From NCBI GenBank assembly GCA_010909165.1, contig VJWM01000107.1, forward strand, positions 372,001 to 436,000: DNA of 64,000 nucleotides, given 5' to 3'. The notes under the pieces were generated by a model that was given only the letters and a program-made list of their open reading frames with translations, searched no databases and was not told the origin of the DNA. Position numbers and translations under genes: made by a program. This stretch comes from Anthoceros angustus. Lineage: Eukaryota; Streptophyta; Anthocerotopsida; Anthocerotales; Anthocerotaceae. Positions 11,601 to 22,131 of this stretch are shown here, piece by piece (within the stretch, counting starts at the first letter, position 1; every line of letters begins with the position of its first letter).

Positions 11601-12175
11601 CCTGCAACATCCACTTCTAATGTTGATGACTTGCTAGGGTTTGGGGATTTGACTTTGTCAGGATCGCCATCACCACCCACCCTGAAGCTTGTGCAGACAC
11701 CAGCCCTTGATCCAACGAGCTTCAAGCGAAAATGGGGCCTGCTGCCTGTCGCCCAGGCTCTTGTGAGCTCTACATTCTGTCTTTGTTGCACGTATTGTTC
11801 TACAATCGGGTGCTTTGTGAGTCCCTCGCTATTGGTTGCAGGCCTTCCTAATCAAAATCTTGTGAATGTTTTTTGCAGGAGATACCCCTTCCTCAACAAG
11901 CAGCTTCTCTCTTGTCAGGGTCACAACCGCTTGTCCGCCACATGCAGGCTAACTCTATACAGTGCATGGCAACTGGTGGACAGGCGCCGAAGTTCAGGTT
12001 CTTCTTTTATGCACAATCAGCAGAAGCTCCATCCGGCTCTGGCTTCTTTCTAGTTGAGTTGCAAGTGACGTCGCCCGTGACGACTGTGGTAAAACTGAAG
12101 GCTGATGATTCCACTTTGACTGAAGCTTTTGTGGCGCACTTCCGTTCCACCCTAGGGAAGTTTAGTGCCCTGTAG
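8663..12175 (+). CDS. AP4B: AP-4 complex subunit beta (beta-adaptin 4)
   Basis: Ten exons: 8663-9196, 9312-9436, 9515-9713, 9837-10065, 10207-10373, 10458-10667, 10814-10924, 11007-11183, 11298-11762, 11879-12175. All borders are GT-AG and phases match, giving 837 residues, close to the plant AP-4 beta length. AP-4 is a trans-Golgi coat complex sorting vacuolar cargo. The N-terminal trunk carries diagnostic stretches such as LKTQLRQLAGSRAPGV, YKKVISYMTIGIDVSS, MNLLEDRLQHAN, PSYVKKLKLEMLTAVAN and QFLEMEKDYVTAETL. Exon 9 is the Ser/Pro-rich hinge with DDLLGFGDL, and exon 10 is the C-terminal appendage (QANSIQCMATGGQ). AATAAA at 12184-12189 is a likely polyadenylation signal. No breaks or missing motifs were seen. 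Confidence 0.96.
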
Positions 12176-12577
12176 ATCCCAGCAATAAAGGAAAACATTA
12201 TTGCGGCACATTGACTCTGAGACACACGGAGTCCCTGGGTAAACTCCAACCAAGATGGCAAAGACTCTTTGTGGGAATATCAGACCATGCTCAGATGCTG
12301 ATCCTATGCGAGTGTACCAAAACTTGCTCAGGGTTCTGGGATCCTGGACAGGCTATCCTGAGCCCTCTTTTCTCCCGAGCCATTGCCAGTTTCGGTTCTC
12401 TAGGCCTTTGGAAGTGCGAAGTAGCTACCTTGGGGAATATTCGTTAGATACGCCCGTTTGTTTTCGTCAGGGTGAGGGGACGGAGCTCCGGTTGGCCTGC
12501 CTTCAGCCGGTCTTCGAGTCAAGCCGATCCTTTTAGTCGCGTCCTGTTGCTGGAAGTCGGCATTCGCAGGAAGAGAT

Positions 12578-14510
12578 ATGGCGGCATCCGCGGCGGCATG
12601 CAGCACTGTTGTGCGCTCGCCGGAGATCGCCCACCGGCGGGCCGCGGGGTTCTCTTCCCCGTTCCTCTCCTCCTCCAAGGTGTGGCTGCCTGCAGGGCGC
12701 CGCGCTGTGCAGCTGGAATTGGTGGGCGACAGCCATCGCCTGCGCACTGCAAGGCCGGCCGCGCTTCGTGTCTGCGCGGTGCAGGCAGCAGGGTAAGGGA
12801 GCAGCACTTCACTGATTCCAAGGCAGCACGGCATTGCCGGTTTGCTGCCCCAGCTCCCGGAATTCTCTCGATTTTCATCATTTCCCTGCCGTCTCACCTC
12901 TCCTCTTCCTTCTGCAAGGAAGGGTTGAAGTTGATGGTGTTAAAACTGTCAGCGGCGAAGGCGGCCTTCCCAAGGTTGTCTTGACAACCGACAATGGCAG
13001 GTCCGTCGGTGGTCACCGTATTGCATGGATGTTGAGCGGGTTCGCTTCATCTCGCTGTGGAATGTTCACCGCTGCCTCGTACTTCATTTGTTCAGCTCGG
13101 CCGAGATCTACTTGTACGGAGGTTGTGTCACCTCATGGAAGGTTGCAGATGGGAAGGACTTGTTGTTCGTCAGGCCCGATGCTGTCTTCACAGGTCAGAA
13201 ACCTATCAGGTATGTGTGTGGAAGCCATTTCAACCTGGGAACGAAAATGTCGTCAGCCTGACATGGGTTGGTGGAATCCTCCTGAAAACTGATTTCTGAG
13301 ATCCACTGAATTCTGTGCAGCGGTGGAATACCGCACTGCTTCCCTCAATTCGGACCAGGCCCTATCCAGCAGGTAGGCTAGCATGCAAGTTAGAATTCTC
13401 ATCCAAGTCTGTTCCTACTGCGGGCCTGTTCTGTCATGATTCTCAGCCATACTGATTGAAGGTCATGGTCACAGCATGGATTTGCCCGCAACTTGTCTTG
13501 GGAAGTTGTTGATGCCAAGAATGAGCAAGGATCACCCTCTGTGACTCTTGAACTAAGAGATAATGAGTACAGCCGCGCCATGTGGAACTACGCCTTCGTC
13601 TACTCTTTCAAGGTATCCTAATTTTCACGGTAGATTGTTTGATTTATTGTCATATATATGTGGTTTGTGAGTAAACTTTGTTTTCTGAAGGTGGTTTTGG
13701 AGCCTCAAAAGCTTTTGACGACACTGACCGTCACAAATACAGACAGCAAGGAGTTCAGTTTCACCACTGCCTTACACTCCTATTTTCGGGTACGTTTTAG
13801 AGCCTGCAAACTTGCTCAGCCCGGGTCCTGTGTTCACATGCTGTCTTGATAATCACTTACGGCCGGTTCTGAGCTTTGAGTCCCGTGTATGTGTGTACAG
13901 GCTTCCATCGCAGACGTTGTCGTGAAGGGATTAAAGGGCAGCAAAAGTTTGAAGAAGAGTTTTGAAGATCCAAAAAACCCCACCCCCGGCGTGGAAGAGA
14001 GGTACATATGCCGCACAAGAAGTTGCCTTACTGCTAATTTCTGCCTAACCAATCCGTTTAATACTTTTCGCTGGTTCAGGGAGGACGTTACTTTCCCGGG
14101 CTTTGTGGATTGCATGTACCTTTCCGTTCCGAATGAGCTGGTCCTCAAGAATGGCCTCGGCGACACTATTTTGTTAAAACAAAAGAAGTGAGTGCAGGTG
14201 TAACATTCTACCCTCTTCACTCGATGTCTCTCATTTTGCTCACTGGAATTCACTGCCTTTGCCCGCAGTTGGACGGACGCGGTGGTCTGGAATCCGTATT
14301 TGACAATGGAGGCTTCGTATAAGGACTTCGTATGCGTGGAGAATGCCAAGGTAAGATTGGTTTCCTAACTTTGTGGGAAGTTTGGTGCATATCCTCCCTG
14401 TTGTTCCTGAAGTGACTAAAAAGCCACATCTGTCGTCGCAGCTCGAGCCCGTCATACTGCAGCCTGGCGATTCCTGGACAGCGGACCAGGAGCTTTCTCT
14501 AGCACAGTAA
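12578..14510 (+). CDS. Glucose-6-phosphate 1-epimerase-like, plastid-targeted
   Basis: Ten exons: 12578-12792, 12923-13000, 13096-13209, 13321-13372, 13475-13612, 13691-13789, 13901-14001, 14080-14187, 14269-14350, 14442-14510. Together they give 351 residues in frame. The product belongs to the aldose 1-epimerase fold, hexose-6-phosphate group, which interconverts alpha and beta anomers of glucose 6-phosphate. Visible family blocks are EIYLYGGCVTSWK, DLLFVRPDAVF, GGIPHCFPQFGP (active-site His region), HGFARN, SFTTALHSYF, FPGFVD and the DFVCVENAK segment. The first 70 residues are Ala/Ser/Arg-rich with few acids, typical of a chloroplast transit peptide; the targeting is inferred. The start is the first ATG of that peptide. 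Confidence 0.93.
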
Positions 14511-15060
14511 AAACTGTGTTTGGATTGGCTCCCATTTTCTCCAGATCATCGATTCAGTGTGCTATAACACGGCACGTGCACTGGAAGAGCAGCCACATCT
14601 GCCAAGACCAAGGGGGGCATGACTGGCAATGCTCAATAATATTGTTCGTGAGCCGAGACCGTCTTTGAATTGTGCTCCCCCTGTTTGGCCCGCGTAACTG
14701 ACGTTCCACTCATTTCTTGAGAGCCCAAAGACGTGATTTGGTCTGTTCAAACTTGTTGTCCCCTGTTCATGCTCAATCATGGCACCGAAAGTCAGAATTC
14801 TTGGACCCAAGGTTCTTACTGAACTTGTAGATTTTTTAATGTCAAATTAATTATGTAGAGAACGTTGTCTTAACTCGGCTGTTTAAGTGATTTGAGGTCA
14901 TGCTAAACTGTGGGTTGTTCAAAATGCCGTCTTATCGAGCACAAGAACATTAGGTGTACGACCCCTCCATAGCTGAAAAGGTAGCTACTCAAAACTGTAA
15001 AAGAAAGTCTTAAATGTTATTGATGGCATTATGCTCATAATATGTGCTTCTGTAATTCAG
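14511..15060. other. Intergenic, transition into an AT-rich island
   Basis: This is the 3' flank of the epimerase gene, turning AT-rich after about 14820. No coding or RNA feature is recognised. Confidence 0.4.
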
Positions 15061-15706
15061 ATATTAAGCTCAGCTATAAAACATAAAGAAGCTGAGAGGA
15101 GTTATGAATCGGTCATACACGACCAAATTCAAATTCTACAAGGTCAAATTCATGTCACAAAAGAGTATGAAGACGAGGATAGCTGCGACTCCATGAGTGA
15201 TGATGAACATGACCTTAACTCAGGGGATCATGATTATCAAGAATACTACGATAAAGGACATGCAACATCAAATTTTGAGTGTTTACTTCAATGCTCTGTA
15301 ATTATCTATCTCATAATATTCTACAATACTATTCAGCATTTTTTAATCTGTACAAAGATAACTCAAGAATATTAATTAAAAAAGTTTTTTTAATTTTAAT
15401 AGGATGAGGATTTACGATCGCAGTTTCATTCTTCACTTCAAAATGTTGAATATTTGAAAGAATTGAATATGCACAAGAAAAATAATGAAAGATGTGCAAT
15501 TCAATTGCAGGTAGAATAAGGGTTCATGATTGACGAATAAGATACTCGAATTCTTCTTCCTTTTCTACAAGACTATAGTAAACTGAGTGTGGAAATACCT
15601 CTTTTCTATCAATTTAATATTAATTGAATATAGTTTTTATGCAGAAACTAGAGCTTCAACTTGAAGAATTTTCCAAAGCATTTGGGAGCCAACTCAAGGA
15701 GCTAAG
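15061..15706 (+). pseudogene. Three exons of an unidentified coiled-coil protein (gene fragment)
   Basis: Three blocks with acceptor and donor sites join in frame: 15061-15297, 15403-15510 and 15645-15706. They encode charged, heptad-like sequence (for example KHKEAERSYESVIHDQIQ and KLELQLEEFSKAFGSQL) plus an acidic stretch rich in Asp, Ser and Tyr. No start exon, stop or further exons were found on either side before the opposite-strand gene at 15966. It may be a partial gene copy, or a gene with distant exons I did not recognise. I cannot name the family; a microtubule-associated or kinesin tail is only a guess. Confidence 0.4.
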
Positions 15707-15965
15707 GTAGGTTATTCTTATGTACAAAACTCTTAGACTATAATCGATTTCTCAAAAAAAATACATGCTCATTATAAGTTTTTGATTTCCTATGGTGAAG
15801 AAGGTTTATGGGAGCTTTTCCCAAGTTGTAATAATTGGAGCTGCTAAACTAAGTATCTTCATTCAAATGTAATGTCAACCAAGAGCTTATAACTATCGTT
15901 GACATTTTTGGGTTCAATTTTTTTAATACATGTAGATATAGGTTTTGTAAATTATCTACTGATAA

Positions 15966-17487
15966 TTAGGTTTTCCATATTCCAGGAATTTTTTGATGAA
16001 CTTGGTGTATATTTTCAAGAACAAAATCTGCACTTGGGATACTTGAAGTACTTCCTACCTATATCAATTGAATAACTTAATATTTGTATAAAATATATAC
16101 AGTAAAAAATTCAGTATAAAAAATTATTATTTTAATTACCAAAGCTGTGTGTAAGCCTGCTGTTTTGCCTGCTTCAATGTTACGAATACTGTCATCAAAA
16201 AACAACTGTGTAAAGAAAATTAGACAAGTTTGATACATCTTAGAATCAAGAAATTAAGTACATTACTACTTGCCGTGGTTTCGGGGTCAGCTTGAGCAAT
16301 ATATATAGCTCTTTTCATGGCTTCTTGAGAAGGCTTACATACAATGTGATCAAAACTTTCATGTATTTGTTGTTTAGAATCATTGGCATCCCTTTGAAGT
16401 GCGATGGTTTCAAAACAAATAATATCAATGAAACAATCTTCTATTCCCAGCTTATTGAGAACCTTTAGTGTATGGATACTATCAGCATTGGTAAATACCT
16501 AGAGGATGGAGAGTTTTGTTTTCTGAATATTAGTTCATAGAAACAATAAGTGTAGGGTATGAGCGTTGAAAATCCGCAAGCAACTCTCTCAATTCATACT
16601 TACAAATTTTTTTTGAGGCATGCTCAATAATAAATCTTTTAGAGTCGGGTCTGGTTTTAGTACATCATATGGTAGCCTGCCGTGCACAAATCTGCTCAAA
16701 ACATGAAGTACACTTTAGTTTTTCATATTACTATTTTCAAGTGCAGTACTACTCAATTTCTTCTTAAATTAGATGTCTATATAAAATATCCAAAATTGAG
16801 ATCAAAGATTTTTTACAAAGAGAATTAAAAATACGAGCATACCTATTATAGTCTTCAATGTCAATCTTAAATCCTGATTCCTATTTTCCAAGATTAGCTT
16901 GTAAATACGATGATGCTCACAAGAAACTTGACTATGTTAATGTAATTGTAGCCGCGCATATTGGTTGATAGGAAGCAATACATAGTGAGCCATATTTGGT
17001 TTTTCAAAATCTTTGAGTTCCGACTTACCACAAGTCCCGCAAGAGTTGTACCATGATTTTTATATAACTCCAAACATAAGTTAGAAACTTGGGTAGGGTT
17101 TACGCCCAAGTGATTGACCATATAGTCTAAAATTCCATGAGTTGCACAAGAGCGGATGCATCTATTTCAATTAAAGGTGGTTGAATATTTAAAATTGGTT
17201 TCCTTTTAGAAATTATTAAATTTTAAATATATAACCAAGTAAAGTTGTTAAGAAAGAAGCTTACCTTCAATATTTTTGCGACAAGCTGAAGCAATACCAG
17301 AACTTAAGGGATATAATGTGTCATCCAAATCTAGTAGCCATAGTCCACAATTCAGACACTAGAGTAAAGCACATTATTATAATATGTTCTTTAGGTACAT
17401 TAGTTTTGAATAGGTAGATGAATGCATGTTTGTAGAAGGGGTTTTGTTTAGCTTACCAAACAACAAACATGTGTACCGTGTACTCAT
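15966..17487 (-). CDS. HAD-superfamily hydrolase, pyrimidine 5'-nucleotidase-like
   Basis: Eight exons on the minus strand: 17457-17487, 17265-17330, 17029-17126, 16843-16880, 16604-16691, 16274-16498, 16140-16205, 15966-16058. They give 234 residues in continuous frame. Family motifs are CLLFDLDDTLYPLSSGIA (motif I, nucleophile Asp), FVFTNAD (motif II), IVCKPS (motif III Lys) and LFFDDSIRNIEAGK (motif IV). ELYKNHGTTLAGL and FVHGRLPYD are typical of the plant and yeast Sdt1/Phm8-like group, which removes phosphate from pyrimidine nucleotides or related substrates. The first exon is only 31 bases. The intron after 16274 begins GCAAGT, a GC-AG intron; without it the frame breaks. The gene is AT-rich but shows no disabling change. 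Confidence 0.85.
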
Positions 17488-18176
17488 TCTTGAGGTTTTG
17501 AGTTGATGGGCACTATTTAACCTTGGGGTTTTGGATTGATGGCCACCATTTAACCTTGGTATAAAATATTGTGATCACTTACAATTGTATTTACAATGTA
17601 TTTACTAGTACACATAATGTAAGTATTTAGTTAATAATTATTTTTATATATTAAATTTATGAATTAAATTAATTATCTGAAATAGTTGCAACTGATAAGG
17701 AATGAATATTAAGCAAGATATATATTCCATAATTTTTAGGAAGGCATGGTACATATTTACAAATCTTAACATACGTTTGATAGTTTTACCTATATGTTCT
17801 TTCATTTGATAGTTTCTCTGTACGTTCTTTCTTAATTTTAGATTATATCCATGCCATGAGAAAAATAATAATTACTAAAGTACTTTAAAATGAATAATTA
17901 CATGACTTTGATTTAGATTTTTTTATCAAGGATTAAGTTTGAAAAAAATACGTCAATTGAATTATATAATTTGGTATGGAACATACCTAAAACAATCCTT
18001 GTTAATATATGTGTGGACCATAAAAGTTTTGTAAGTATATTTGCAGAAAAATAAAAATGTAAAGGTACAATAGAATTAACAAAGTAGTGGTTCTAGGTAC
18101 TATCATCTGACCCTCCACTAAAATGGAATCACAACATAAACTCCAAGGGTAGTGGGTAGTGCCAAAGTAGTTCAAT
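17488..18176. other. AT-rich spacer between two divergent genes
   Basis: It lies between the start of the HAD gene (minus) and the EDR2-C gene (plus), so it may contain both promoters. No element is recognised beyond AT-rich runs. The words CTTGGGGTTTTGGATTGATGG and GTTTTGAGTTGATGGGCAC near 17490-17550 form a short imperfect repeat. Confidence 0.4.
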
Positions 18177-19133
18177 ATGTCTTATTTGGATGATGATGGA
18201 GATGAACCCGAGTGGGTAGAATTGCTAAAGAATGGAGGCCCTCTTCCTATTCGAGACAACATTGAAGATTGCTCAAATGGTTGGGCTGCTCCCCCTCCTG
18301 AGCTTTTCATGATTCGTGGAACAAATTACTTGACAGACAAATTGAAACAACCAGCGGGAGAACCCTTCTTAAGACCACTTGCATTTGATTGGTTGCAAAA
18401 TCCTCTTAAAATAGATGAGATCATGAAACACCCAAATAATCGTGTAGCATGTGCACTAGAAACAGCTTGTAAGCAAGGAGAATATGCATTTGTGTGGTGT
18501 TTCAACTTTCAAATTCCCTCAAAAGAGTATTATTCAGCGGTTGCATATTTTATTTCTTATCAATCACCTGAACCTGATAATATAATAGATAGATTCTTGA
18601 AAGGAGACGATGCCTTGAAAAACAAGAAATTGAAACTAATAGCCAACATTGTCAATGGCCCTTGGATAGTTAGAACAGCCGTAGGGGATCATGCAGTGTG
18701 TGTTCTAGGAAAATCTCTTGAGATAAAATACACTATAGGGATTAATTATATAGAAGTAGACATCGACGTAGGATCATCCATAATGGCAAATGCTATCATA
18801 CATTTAGCCATTGGATATATTACAGAGATCACAATTGATCTTGCCTTTGTAATAGAAGGACAAACAGATGAAGATCTTCCTGAACGCCTTTTAGGAGCTA
18901 TTCGATGTTCAGAACTAGACTTAGGGTTAGCAATCCCTTTAGATTTACTCTCTAAAGAGGGTGTCATTTGGGGAACAGCACAAGGGCCTTCCTTGGTGAA
19001 AGAATTGCCCACACGAATGTGGAAGCAAATAAGTCAAAAGGGGCAAGCTGTTAAAACCTTCATAAAAACACGAGGGAGTGGGAGTGGTTCCAAGAGTTTA
19101 CCACAAATTGAAGAAAACCAGAACCCAAATTAG
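18177..19133 (+). CDS. Stand-alone EDR2 C-terminal domain (DUF1336) protein
   Basis: A 318-residue intronless frame. It matches the EDR2_C domain from NGWAAPPPELFMIRGTNYL (residues about 36-54) through FLKGDDALKN, KLKLIANIVNGPWIVRTAVG, NYIEVDIDVGSS and DLAFVIEGQTDEDLPERLLG. In Arabidopsis EDR2 this domain follows PH and START domains in a much larger membrane-associated protein that limits cell death during powdery mildew attack. Here only the C-terminal domain is present, as in several short plant DUF1336 proteins. Sequence downstream of residue 290 is Ser/Gly-rich and not conserved. The gene is AT-rich like its island. Intactness suggests it is functional, but a recent retrocopy is possible. 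Confidence 0.88.
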   Translation: MSYLDDDGDEPEWVELLKNGGPLPIRDNIEDCSNGWAAPPPELFMIRGTNYLTDKLKQPAGEPFLRPLAFDWLQNPLKIDEIMKHPNNRVACALETACKQGEYAFVWCFNFQIPSKEYYSAVAYFISYQSPEPDNIIDRFLKGDDALKNKKLKLIANIVNGPWIVRTAVGDHAVCVLGKSLEIKYTIGINYIEVDIDVGSSIMANAIIHLAIGYITEITIDLAFVIEGQTDEDLPERLLGAIRCSELDLGLAIPLDLLSKEGVIWGTAQGPSLVKELPTRMWKQISQKGQAVKTFIKTRGSGSGSKSLPQIEENQNPN

Positions 19134-19501
19134 ACACCTAATACCTAGCAGTTGTAGGATGTTTTCTCTTGTGGATATTGTATTCACAATCAAAGCTTGA
19201 TCCATGTTTTGGTTTGGGTTTTGCTCTTGAGAGATCCCGACTTAGACTAGTTCCTCAACCAGTGCGACAAGTCTTGCTGTAGCATGACCGAGCGGTTCAT
19301 GTTGCAGGCGTTTAAGACTGACCAAATGTCCTGATTGGACAATTTACAGTGTTGACTGGCGATGTTAATGCTTCCAATCGGGTGTCTCCTGCAACAACAA
19401 CAACAAGGTGTGATCCCAACACGACAAGGTCAATGTGCCATCACCTGCTGCTATCAATCAACTTGGTCCACTTTGTGTTCCTGATATGTTTTGGCAACCT
19501 G

Positions 19502-21663
19502 ATGAACCGTGAGCCCATCGACAAATCCATCCAGCAGGTGACGAAGGTCTGGACCAGAGTTTCGGCAATGGAGTCCAACAGTAGACGTAACAGCGGCAAA
19601 ACGGCAACGAAGTCTGACAGTAGACGCAACAGCACCAAATCGACGACAGAGTCGAACAGCAGACGCAACAGCAGCAAAACGGAGGCCGATGTGGGCGGAA
19701 ATGAAGCCGCCTTGCAGGCCAAGAGGAGGTCGGTCGACAACGACCCCCATCTGGCGGAGCTCCTGGGAGCTCTGGCAGACATCGGGCTTCCTCTGACTGC
19801 CCCTGCGGCAGGCCCCGTGTCGAGTCCCGTCCGGCGCGCCAGCGGATCCGAGCTCCCGAGACCCAGAGCAGGCAGCGGCAGCGAGGTCCCGGCCCAGGTC
19901 TCTCCCGTTCAGATCTCGGCCCCGGCCCCGGCCTCCGCGGCAGACGAGACTGCCTCCCAGCACACAACAGAGAGTGGGAGCGTGCCACGGACCCCGCAAA
20001 GCTACCGAGGCAAGGGCAAGCCGGCAGCGGAGATCGCATCAAAGCAGTACCGCGAGTTCAGCAAGAAGGCCTACGACCTGTATCCTGAGAACTTCCCGGC
20101 CGAGCTGCGGGCCATCCCGACCCCTGCCAGGCCAGCCAAACAAGGAGCCACAAAGCAGCAGGCTGCCAAGCCAGGCAAGGATGCGGTGCCACCCACAACC
20201 ACAACGCAGCAGGCACCGGTGATCGAGGAAGTGGACGCTGCGCACCCGGTTTCCATATCCCAGGACTCCTCCTCCCTGCTGCTCTCGGAGGCAGCCAAGC
20301 TCGCGCGGCAGAATCAGGCCAGCACGGAGGCCTCGGTCGCGGCCCAGGACAGGTGGCTGGAGGCGCAGGCCGAGGGCCGGCTGCACCCGGGGGAAGAGGC
20401 AGCGGGAGAGCAGGAGCAGGAGCAGGAGCAGGTGCCGAAGCTGGTGCTGGGGAGAGTGCAGGCGCCTGAGGAGGCGGTGCGGCGGGTGTCCGTGGAGTAC
20501 CGGGATCCGAGCCTGGCGCAGCCCAGCAGCAGCCGGGTGCTGCGGGACGAGGCGGCGGCGCACAGGAACCGCACCCAGTTCGAGCTGCGGGAGCTGCTGC
20601 CGCTGGAGACGCTGCTGCGGCGGTACAGGATCAGGCCGCACCAGGCCATGCCGGGGCGGGAGGCCGGGCAGCCTGACTGGCAGGCCGTGGCCAAGACGGC
20701 CGGCGTGCTGCGCCTGGTGCGCGCCGCGGAACTGTGGGCACCTGCGTGCTGCTGCACCCGGAGGACCTGAGCGAGCCCGGGAGCGCGAACCTGCCGCTGC
20801 ACAACGTGGTGGTGACGGCGCGGCACCTGGTGGTGGACGCGCTGCCGGGACCCAAGCCGCGCTGGGGTTGCAGGAGGAGGCGTACGAGGTCAATCTGGGG
20901 CTCGTCAAGCACATCGCGTCCTGGCACGGCGTCGATGTTTCCTTCTTCCGGATCCAGGATACCAGGACCGTGCATTACCCGCGATTCGATCCTCACGGGC
21001 CCAAGCCGCTGCGCTTTCCTTCTTCCGCCACGCGGAAGTTCGTGCTGGGCGAGCCTGTGTATCTGCTGGCGTACCCGGCCCTGGTGGACGTGCTGCCTTG
21101 GCGAGCCCATGATCACCCCATGGACGAGCCGGTGCTGCTGTCCGGCGTCGTGTCCAGGATTCTGCACCCACAATTTGGCATCGTCGCCGACTACAAGTGC
21201 TTCCCAGGTATCCAAAAGCGCTGCCTGGACTTGGAATTGATCAATCCTCTTGTTTCGCAGCCTCCATCTCTCTCATTATCCCGCTGCTGGCTGCTGGCCG
21301 CTGGCTTCCGTGCTGTAGGCACACAAGGTGGGGCCGTCTTGTCCCAACAGGGAGAGTTGCTTGGGATTCATTCGCGCACAATACTTGCCACTGATGCGCT
21401 AGATAAGGAAGCAAAGCCTCCCGTGATAGGAAGCTCTAGTGAAGTGCCCGATCAAGTCACCTTAACCAAGGAGGCTCGTATTTCTTGTCCGTCCAGCAAA
21501 TTGGAGCGATTTGCTGATGGCTACGCTGAGTATGCCGCAGCAAATGTGAAACACAAAGCTTTGTTGGGACTCTTTGTTCCATGGACTACTATTCGAAGCA
21601 GGCTTCTCCTATCTCACAAGCAATTGCGCGCAGTAGCTGCTGTATCCTCTGGAACAGAATAAT
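19502..21663 (+). CDS. Trypsin-fold protease-like protein with disordered N-terminus; frame broken twice
   Basis: The first exon runs to 21207, the second from 21319 to TAA at 21661-21663. The N-terminal 400 residues are Ser/Pro/Gln/Glu-rich, with a three-fold 13-residue repeat (SNSRRNS...) near 19573-19690. The C-terminal part resembles a chymotrypsin fold: GTCVLL...VVVTARHLV (His), GVDVSFFRI (Asp) and, across the intron, GTQGGAVLSQQGELLGIH where the Ser site should be. At that site Gln stands where GDSGG has Ser. The frame shifts at about 20737 and 20865, both in GC-rich runs, so sequencing indels or pseudogenisation are possible. The start is uncertain: an upstream in-frame extension exists from 19349. 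Function is not known; loss of protease activity is inferred. Confidence 0.6.
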
Positions 21664-22131
21664 TAGGTAGGTAGATCCCGACTCTACTACCCCTAGCCAA
21701 TTAAATACTTATCTTACGTAACTCCCAAACCGCCTTTCACGAATTAGCGTTCTGCCGGAAAGGGTGCAAGCAAGGTCCACAATGCTTTCTAGGTTCTGCT
21801 ATAGCATGGTGCTAGAGCGGAGAGGCCATCGAACACTGAACCGTTCCATGTAGGCGATACAGCCATATTAGGTACTAGATACCGGTCCGTCACAAAGTGA
21901 TTGCTGACGCGGTGCTGGTGAAACGATCACCGAAGCCCGAAAACTCTCATCCGCCGGGTGGCAGACCTCTCCTCCATACTTCTGCACGTCACATGTTCTG
22001 GATTTGAGCGAAAGTTCCAACTGGAGTTCCGGAAATCAGCAGATGCATGGCACAGTGCAGAGAGCTTACTTGAAGTACGCAAGTCCAAACGGACGAAGCC
22101 AAAGTGGACAACTCTCGTGCCTCCGCACAAG
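21664..22131. other. Convergent spacer
   Basis: It separates the 3' ends of the protease-like gene and the DUF21-CBS gene. Nothing recognisable is seen. Confidence 0.4.

Noticed and set aside
17331-17358. Upstream extension of the HAD exon reading ...CGLWLLDLDDT
   Set aside because: It has an AG acceptor but no start and does not match the family; splicing to ATTTGG after the 31-base exon gives CLLFDLDDTLYP, which does.
20039-20914. Long minus-strand frames opposite the protease-like gene
   Set aside because: Arg/Pro/His-rich shadow of a GC-rich coding strand without any domain.
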